Assembly (NCBI GenBank): GCA_035478255.1
Contig: DATIJV010000011.1
Span: 1 to 10,609, forward strand
DNA length: 10,609 nt
Direction of reading: 5' to 3'
DNA from: DATIJJ01 sp035478255
GTDB taxonomy: Bacteria > Pseudomonadota > Gammaproteobacteria > DSM-16500
Shown: piece by piece, positions 6,600 through 10,609 of the stretch
How positions within the stretch are numbered: position 1 is the first letter of the stretch
How the letters are laid out: each line of letters begins with the position of its first letter
Translations under genes and position numbers: made by a program
Notes under the pieces: generated by a model
Seen by the model: only the letters and a program-made list of their open reading frames with translations
Database searches by the model: none
Told to the model about the DNA's origin: nothing

Positions 6600-7088
6600 T
6601 CATCTATATTTAGAATCTTCCACCAAATCCGCCATAATTTCTGGCTCGTACTTGTCCCCGATCGCCAGCAATTTATCTTTCGTCAAAATATTCTCACCGC
6701 GATTTTCAATATGATAATCATTAAACCGTGTCAAAATAATCGAATCCACCGGACACGATTCTTCACAAAATCCGCAAAAAACACACTTAAATAAATCCAC
6801 TTCATATAAAGTCGTGCGTCGCGAACCATCAACCCGCGGCTCTGCCTCAATCGTAATCGCCAAAGCCGGACAAACCGCTTCACATAATTTACACGCGATA
6901 CAACGCTCTTCCCCATTCGGATAACGCCGCAAAGCATGCAATCCACGAAATCGGGGAGACGTCGGTGTCTTTTCTTCTGGAAACTGAATCGTCGTTTTGG
7001 TTCTAAAAAACAACCGTCCTGTCAGCCGAAGACCGATCAGCAAATCCCAAAAAGCAAAACTTTTAATATATTGCACTAACCGAGACAT
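6600..7088 (-). CDS. nuoI: NADH-quinone oxidoreductase subunit I (complex I 2x[4Fe-4S] ferredoxin-like subunit)
   Basis: NuoI carries the N6a and N6b [4Fe-4S] clusters, which pass electrons from NuoG towards cluster N2 near the quinone site. The 162-residue protein contains two ferredoxin motifs: Cys63, Cys66, Cys69, Cys73-Pro (ERCIACKLCEAVCP) and Cys102, Cys105, Cys108, Cys112-Pro (KCVFCGFCEESCP). The fourth Cys of each motif serves the opposite cluster, as in other two-cluster ferredoxins. The amphipathic N-terminus (about 1-30) is expected to lie on the membrane against NuoH. The RFRGLHALRRYPNGEERC segment is strongly conserved in the family. The ATG at 7088 comes 3 nt after the nuoH stop, with only a weak site (CGGAA), so coupled translation is likely. 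The TGA stop overlaps an ATGATGATG run and is followed by repeat copy C. Confidence 0.98.
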   Translation of the reverse strand: MSRLVQYIKSFAFWDLLIGLRLTGRLFFRTKTTIQFPEEKTPTSPRFRGLHALRRYPNGEERCIACKLCEAVCPALAITIEAEPRVDGSRRTTLYEVDLFKCVFCGFCEESCPVDSIILTRFNDYHIENRGENILTKDKLLAIGDKYEPEIMADLVEDSKYR

Positions 7089-7091
7089 ATT

Positions 7092-8120
7092 TTATTCCGT
7101 AAACCAAGGGCTTAAATGAAAATGTATGGCCAATGCCAACACCACAATCCAGACAATCGTAACAGGAATCAACACTTTCCACCCTAATCGCATAATCTGA
7201 TCATAACGATATCGCGGAAATGTCGCTCTAAACCACAAATAACAAAACACAAAAAAACTTAATTTTATCAGAAACCAAACGAGTCCTGGCACCCAGACAA
7301 AAGCCTCTTCCAGATAAGGTATGCCCTGAAAGGGGGACAACCAGCCGCCCATAAATAAAATGGCAGCCAGCGCCGAAATTAAAATCATATTCGCATATTC
7401 TGCAAGAAAAAATAAGGCAAACACGGTGCCGGAATATTCTACATGAAAACCCGCGACAATTTCAGATTCGCCCTCTGCCACATCAAATGGCGCGCGATTG
7501 GTTTCTGCGACACCTGCAATCCAGTAAACAATAAATAAAGGCAGCAAAGGCAGCCAGTACCAGTGCCAAAACCCTCCCGATTGCGCTGTGATGATCGTCT
7601 GAAAATTGAGAGAGCCTGCCGCCATCATGACACCAATCAAAGCAAAGCCCATTGCTATTTCATAAGAAATAGATTGCGCTGCAGCACGCAATGCACCGAA
7701 TAAAGCATATTTTGAATTGGATGCCCAACCTGCAATTAAAACCCCATAGACACCGAGCGAGGATAAGGCAAACACATACAACACGCCTGCGTTAATATTG
7801 GCAAGCTCTATCGATTTGCTAAATGGAATGACAGCCCAACCCGCAAATGCCGTGCCAATGCTAATCACAGGAGCAATCACAAATAAAAAGCGATTAGACA
7901 GGGTTGGAATAATAATTTCTTTATTCATTAATTTGATGACATCCGCAAACGGCTGAGCTAACCCGTAAGGTCCCACTCGATTAGGGCCAATTCGCAATTG
8001 CATAAATCCAATGATCCGGCGTTCAAGATAAGTCAAGTACGCCACTGCGAGCAGCAGTACAAGCACAATCGCAAGAATTTTAATGCCAATCACAGCAATC
8101 AGTAAGAGTTGTTCAATCAT
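7092..8120 (-). CDS. nuoH: NADH-quinone oxidoreductase subunit H (complex I quinone-site membrane subunit)
   Basis: NuoH is the membrane-arm subunit that joins the peripheral arm. It forms much of the quinone chamber and the start of the proton-coupling path. The 342-residue protein has about eight membrane helices. Family signatures are clear: LERRIIGFMQLRIGPNRVGP at 32-51, FADVIKLMNKE at about 58-68, ALRAAAQSISYEI at about 143-155 with Arg145 and Glu154, and the acidic cytoplasmic loop AETNRAPFDVAEGESEIVAG at about 205-224 with Glu206, Asp213, Glu216, Glu218 and Glu220. The ATG at 8120 overlaps the nuoG TGA by 4 nt (ATGA). A GAGGT site lies 9 nt upstream, inside nuoG, so nuoG and nuoH are probably translationally coupled. 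Confidence 0.98.
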   Translation of the reverse strand: MIEQLLLIAVIGIKILAIVLVLLLAVAYLTYLERRIIGFMQLRIGPNRVGPYGLAQPFADVIKLMNKEIIIPTLSNRFLFVIAPVISIGTAFAGWAVIPFSKSIELANINAGVLYVFALSSLGVYGVLIAGWASNSKYALFGALRAAAQSISYEIAMGFALIGVMMAAGSLNFQTIITAQSGGFWHWYWLPLLPLFIVYWIAGVAETNRAPFDVAEGESEIVAGFHVEYSGTVFALFFLAEYANMILISALAAILFMGGWLSPFQGIPYLEEAFVWVPGLVWFLIKLSFFVFCYLWFRATFPRYRYDQIMRLGWKVLIPVTIVWIVVLALAIHFHLSPWFTE

Positions 8121-10429
8121 ATTTTTTGGACCTCTATTGGACCATACAACTCACCTAACTCATTCGTCGCTAAAATACCGCCTGCGACATAAACCGCGCG
8201 AGGCGGCACACGTTTGTCAATCAAAACAGGCAATCTGATGCGATGTTTGTCTTCTGAAACCATCACGTAATCTGCTTCTTTTACACCGAGTTCTTCCGCC
8301 GTTTGTGGATGCAAACGCACAGCAATCAGATTTCCCTGAATAATATTTTGTGCGGCTTGCAAGGATTTTGCACGTCTGACCAGGCTGTCTCCCGCGTACA
8401 CAGGAATTTCACCGATACGAGATAAATTATGCTTCGCTTGTTGAATAGGTGGAATTTCCGAAATCGTTTGAACACTGTCTGCATGATCAATTGTTTTGAT
8501 TTCTTCATGAATTTCATGCGCTGTGCGGTAATCAAAACCTTCACAATGAAATAAATTTCCAAGCACACGTAAAACTTTCCACGCAGGACGCGCTTCACCC
8601 TGCGGTGCCGAAACGCCATTAAATCGCTGCCATTGGCCTGTTACATTAACAAATGTTCCAGCCGTTTCAGTAAATGGCGTGATGGGCAAAATCACATGCG
8701 CATATTGCATTAATATGGGATTTTTATAGATCGATAATGAAACGACAGATTCAGCTTGCTCGAGTGCTCTTAATGCAAGCGGTGCATTCGCACAATCCAG
8801 CTCAGGTTCAACATTTAATAAAACATAGGCTTTACGCGGATTTTTTAACATTGCACACGCATCCAAACCTGCTTGTGCGATTTTTTTTGCACCCGGTTCT
8901 CGGTGCGGAATAGCACCTGCAATCCACGCACCTGCGGCATTAGCACCTTCTGTCAAAAATCCCACTGTGCCTTGATAAGCATTTCCAATATGCTGTGCGA
9001 GCGTGCGAATCGCTGCAGATTGCGGATGATGAAAGGCTTGAATTCCCACGAGAACACAAACTTTTTTAGCTTCACGTAATAATTGAATGAACGCTTGATT
9101 GTCTTCGTCAGATTCAGGCAATAATTTTCTTAATGCTTCCACAAATTGATGCGGCGCCGTAATTTTTTTCAGACTGATGGGAAAATTAAAATCATAATCC
9201 ATCATATTCATTGCGATCACGCGCGCGCCCTGGCGTGCTGCCTGACGCACACGCAAACTTAAGACAGGTTGTTCTTTTTGAATGTTGGAACCAATCAACA
9301 CAATAACATCTGATTCTGCGATATCAGCAATCGAACCTTTCATTCCAGGAAATAAAGGCATGGTATTTTGATCAGAAAAATCAGTTTGTCGTAAACGATG
9401 GTCGATATGGGATGAACCTAATTGCCGCATTAATTTTTGCAATAAATAAAATTCTTCAAGAGTGGAATTGGGAGAGGCGAGCGCGCCAATATCTTCTGCA
9501 CCCGCTGTGGTAATAATTCCTCTTAATCGAGCGACAGCCATTTCCAATGCAGTTTGCCAATCAGTTTCTTTCCACTCGCCGTTCGCACGTACCAGAGGTT
9601 TTAAAAGACGATCGGGATGATTCAAACCTTCATAACTAAAACGATCACGGTCAGAAATCCAGGTTTGATTGATGGCGATATTTTCATGCGGCACGATGCG
9701 CATGACTTGTCCACTGCGAGTATGCGCATAAATGTTGGAACCCGCACAATCGTGCGCGGCGATTGTCGGATATTGATTGAGTTCCCACGCACGCGCAGTA
9801 AAACGAAACGGTTTTGAAGTCAGTGCGCCGACAGGACATAGGTCAATGATATTGCCGGATACCTCAGAATGCATGGCTTTTTCGACGTAGGTGCCAATTT
9901 CCATATCTTCACCGCGATTAACAGCACCGAGTTCGCGCATGCCTGCGATTTCATCGCCAAAACGCACGCAGCGGGTGCATTGAATACAGCGTGTCATGTC
10001 GGTGGCAACGAGCGGGCCGATATCCTGATCGAGTACGGAACGTTTGCCAAATGTGTAATAAGATTCGGAAGAGCCGTATCCCATGCTTAAGTCTTGTAAT
10101 TCGCATTCACCGCCTTGATCACAGATAGGGCAATCGAGAGGATGGTTGATTAAGAGAAATTCCATGACGGCTTTTTGCGCGGCAAGAGCTTTGGGAGATT
10201 TGGTAAAAATTTTCATGCCGGGCATAACGGGTGTTGCACAAGCGGGTAAAGTTTTGGGAGATTTTTCAACTTCGACCAGACACATGCGGCAATTGGCAGC
10301 AATGGATAAATGTTTGTGATAGCAAAACCGCGGGATGTAAATCCCCGCCTCATCCGCAACTTGGATGACCATGCTATTCGGCTTAGCTTTTAAAGGCTTG
10401 CCGTCGATTTCGATTTCAATGTCTGACAT
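8117..10429 (-). CDS. nuoG: NADH-quinone oxidoreductase subunit G (complex I iron-sulfur subunit, molybdopterin-oxidoreductase fold)
   Basis: NuoG is the large iron-sulfur subunit of the peripheral arm and carries electrons from NuoF towards NuoI. Its N-terminal domain holds three cluster sites. The [2Fe-2S] N1b site is Cys36, Cys47, Cys50 and Cys64. The N5 [4Fe-4S] site is His96, Cys100, Cys103 and Cys109 (HPLDCPICDQGGEC). The N4 site is Cys148, Cys151, Cys154 and Cys198 (RCIQCTRC and DLCPVGAL). From about residue 220 it continues as a molybdopterin-oxidoreductase-like domain. The off-pathway N7 cluster of E. coli NuoG is missing: only Cys228 of AHDCAGSNIYAH remains. The length of 770 is shorter than E. 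coli (about 908) but common in proteobacteria of the mitochondrial-like type. The ATG at 10429 has a weak purine site (AGAGAAG) upstream. The C-terminus overlaps nuoH. Confidence 0.98.
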   Translation of the reverse strand: MSDIEIEIDGKPLKAKPNSMVIQVADEAGIYIPRFCYHKHLSIAANCRMCLVEVEKSPKTLPACATPVMPGMKIFTKSPKALAAQKAVMEFLLINHPLDCPICDQGGECELQDLSMGYGSSESYYTFGKRSVLDQDIGPLVATDMTRCIQCTRCVRFGDEIAGMRELGAVNRGEDMEIGTYVEKAMHSEVSGNIIDLCPVGALTSKPFRFTARAWELNQYPTIAAHDCAGSNIYAHTRSGQVMRIVPHENIAINQTWISDRDRFSYEGLNHPDRLLKPLVRANGEWKETDWQTALEMAVARLRGIITTAGAEDIGALASPNSTLEEFYLLQKLMRQLGSSHIDHRLRQTDFSDQNTMPLFPGMKGSIADIAESDVIVLIGSNIQKEQPVLSLRVRQAARQGARVIAMNMMDYDFNFPISLKKITAPHQFVEALRKLLPESDEDNQAFIQLLREAKKVCVLVGIQAFHHPQSAAIRTLAQHIGNAYQGTVGFLTEGANAAGAWIAGAIPHREPGAKKIAQAGLDACAMLKNPRKAYVLLNVEPELDCANAPLALRALEQAESVVSLSIYKNPILMQYAHVILPITPFTETAGTFVNVTGQWQRFNGVSAPQGEARPAWKVLRVLGNLFHCEGFDYRTAHEIHEEIKTIDHADSVQTISEIPPIQQAKHNLSRIGEIPVYAGDSLVRRAKSLQAAQNIIQGNLIAVRLHPQTAEELGVKEADYVMVSEDKHRIRLPVLIDKRVPPRAVYVAGGILATNELGELYGPIEVQKI

Positions 10430-10444
10430 TGGGCTTCTCTTAAT

Positions 10445-10474
10445 TTTTAATACCTCCTTCCCCTTCCTCCACTG
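10445..10474. repeat. Relic D: truncated arm end of the MITE-like element upstream of nuoG
   Basis: TTAATACCTCCTTCCCC followed by TTCCTCCACTG matches the outer end of the element's arm seen at 1709, 5365 and 6444, with about 7 bp missing between the two CCTTCC blocks. It then diverges after about 24 bp, with no core and no second arm. On the minus strand it reads AAGGAGGTA about 21 nt upstream of the nuoG ATG, too far to be its main ribosome site. It is probably a decayed copy, or one interrupted by the different repeat at 10510-10607. Confidence 0.6.
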
Positions 10475-10509
10475 CCATTAAGTTAAGAAAAAACCGGCTT
10501 AGAGCGTCA

Positions 10510-10607
10510 TCCCGGAATTTACTCACTCTTGATTCGCGCTTTTTGCGAATTTAGAGTGAGTTAATGTCCGGGATCCACCCAAATGATAAGTAGATCCCGG
10601 ACATTAA
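10510..10607. repeat. Second repeat family: TCCCGGA double-hairpin repeat at the right edge
   Basis: Two consecutive inverted repeats are visible. In the first, TCCCGGA (10510-10516) pairs with TCCGGGA (10567-10573). Inside it, ACTCACTCT (10521-10529) pairs with AGAGTGAGT (10553-10561), and ATTCGC (10532-10537) pairs with GCGAAT (10545-10550). The second is a perfect 15-bp inverted repeat, TTAATGTCCGGGATC (10561-10575) with GATCCCGGACATTAA (10593-10607), around a 17-nt loop. The two share the TCCGGGA block, so they are mutually exclusive folds. The CGTCATCCCGGA and CCGGGATCCA words are typical of dispersed intergenic repeats in many proteobacteria. The repeat may continue beyond the window. 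Confidence 0.7.
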
Positions 10608-10609
10608 GT

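Noticed and set aside
6731..9079. Small frames inside nuoI and nuoG in other phases, including a Cys-containing 71-codon one at 6731-6946
   Set aside because: They are frame-shifted shadows of real genes. The Cys residues come from the nuoI ferredoxin codons read out of frame.
10498..10512. GAGCGTC near 10502 as a core fragment of the MITE-like element
   Set aside because: The match to the GGAGCGTC part of the core is only about seven bases and continues into the other repeat family, so chance is the better explanation.

Overview
The window is the downstream part of a respiratory complex I (proton-pumping NADH:quinone oxidoreductase, nuo) operon, read entirely on the minus strand. In transcription order, right to left, it carries nuoG, nuoH, nuoI, nuoJ, nuoK, nuoL, nuoM and nuoN. 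The right edge cuts the DNA upstream of nuoG, where nuoF and the other peripheral-arm genes would be expected. All eight reading frames look intact, with near-standard lengths and conserved catalytic or metal-binding residues. The AT-rich DNA, the proteobacterial gene order, a NuoG without the N7 cluster and a short two-[4Fe-4S] NuoI suggest a proteobacterium. I lean towards a gammaproteobacterium of the Legionella/Coxiella type, but that placement is inference only.

NuoG and NuoI carry electrons through iron-sulfur clusters. NuoH forms the quinone site with the peripheral arm. NuoJ and NuoK link that site to the three antiporter-like proton pumps NuoL, NuoM and NuoN. Several junctions are tight: nuoG/nuoH overlap by 4 nt (ATGA), nuoH/nuoI are 3 nt apart, nuoJ/nuoK overlap by 1 nt (TAATG) and nuoL/nuoM are 25 nt apart.

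The unusual part is between the genes. The three remaining internal junctions (nuoI/nuoJ, nuoK/nuoL, nuoM/nuoN) each hold one copy of the same quasi-palindromic element. Two copies are 137 bp. Each has two 55-bp inverted arms around a 27-bp asymmetric core, and TA at both ends. The third copy is inverted and has lost 18 bp from one arm. A short relic of one arm end lies upstream of nuoG. The element has no coding capacity of its own and resembles a non-autonomous miniature element (MITE-like). Both of its ends read outward as a strong Shine-Dalgarno sequence (AAGGAGGTA), and at nuoJ this appears to be the only good ribosome binding site.

The edges hold other dispersed-type hairpin repeats: a CTGGCATCCAG hairpin at 1-36, about 190 bp beyond the nuoN stop, and a TCCCGGA-type double hairpin at 10510-10607 upstream of nuoG. 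The 228-bp stretch left of nuoN has no gene, and no stretch longer than 300 bp lacks a gene.
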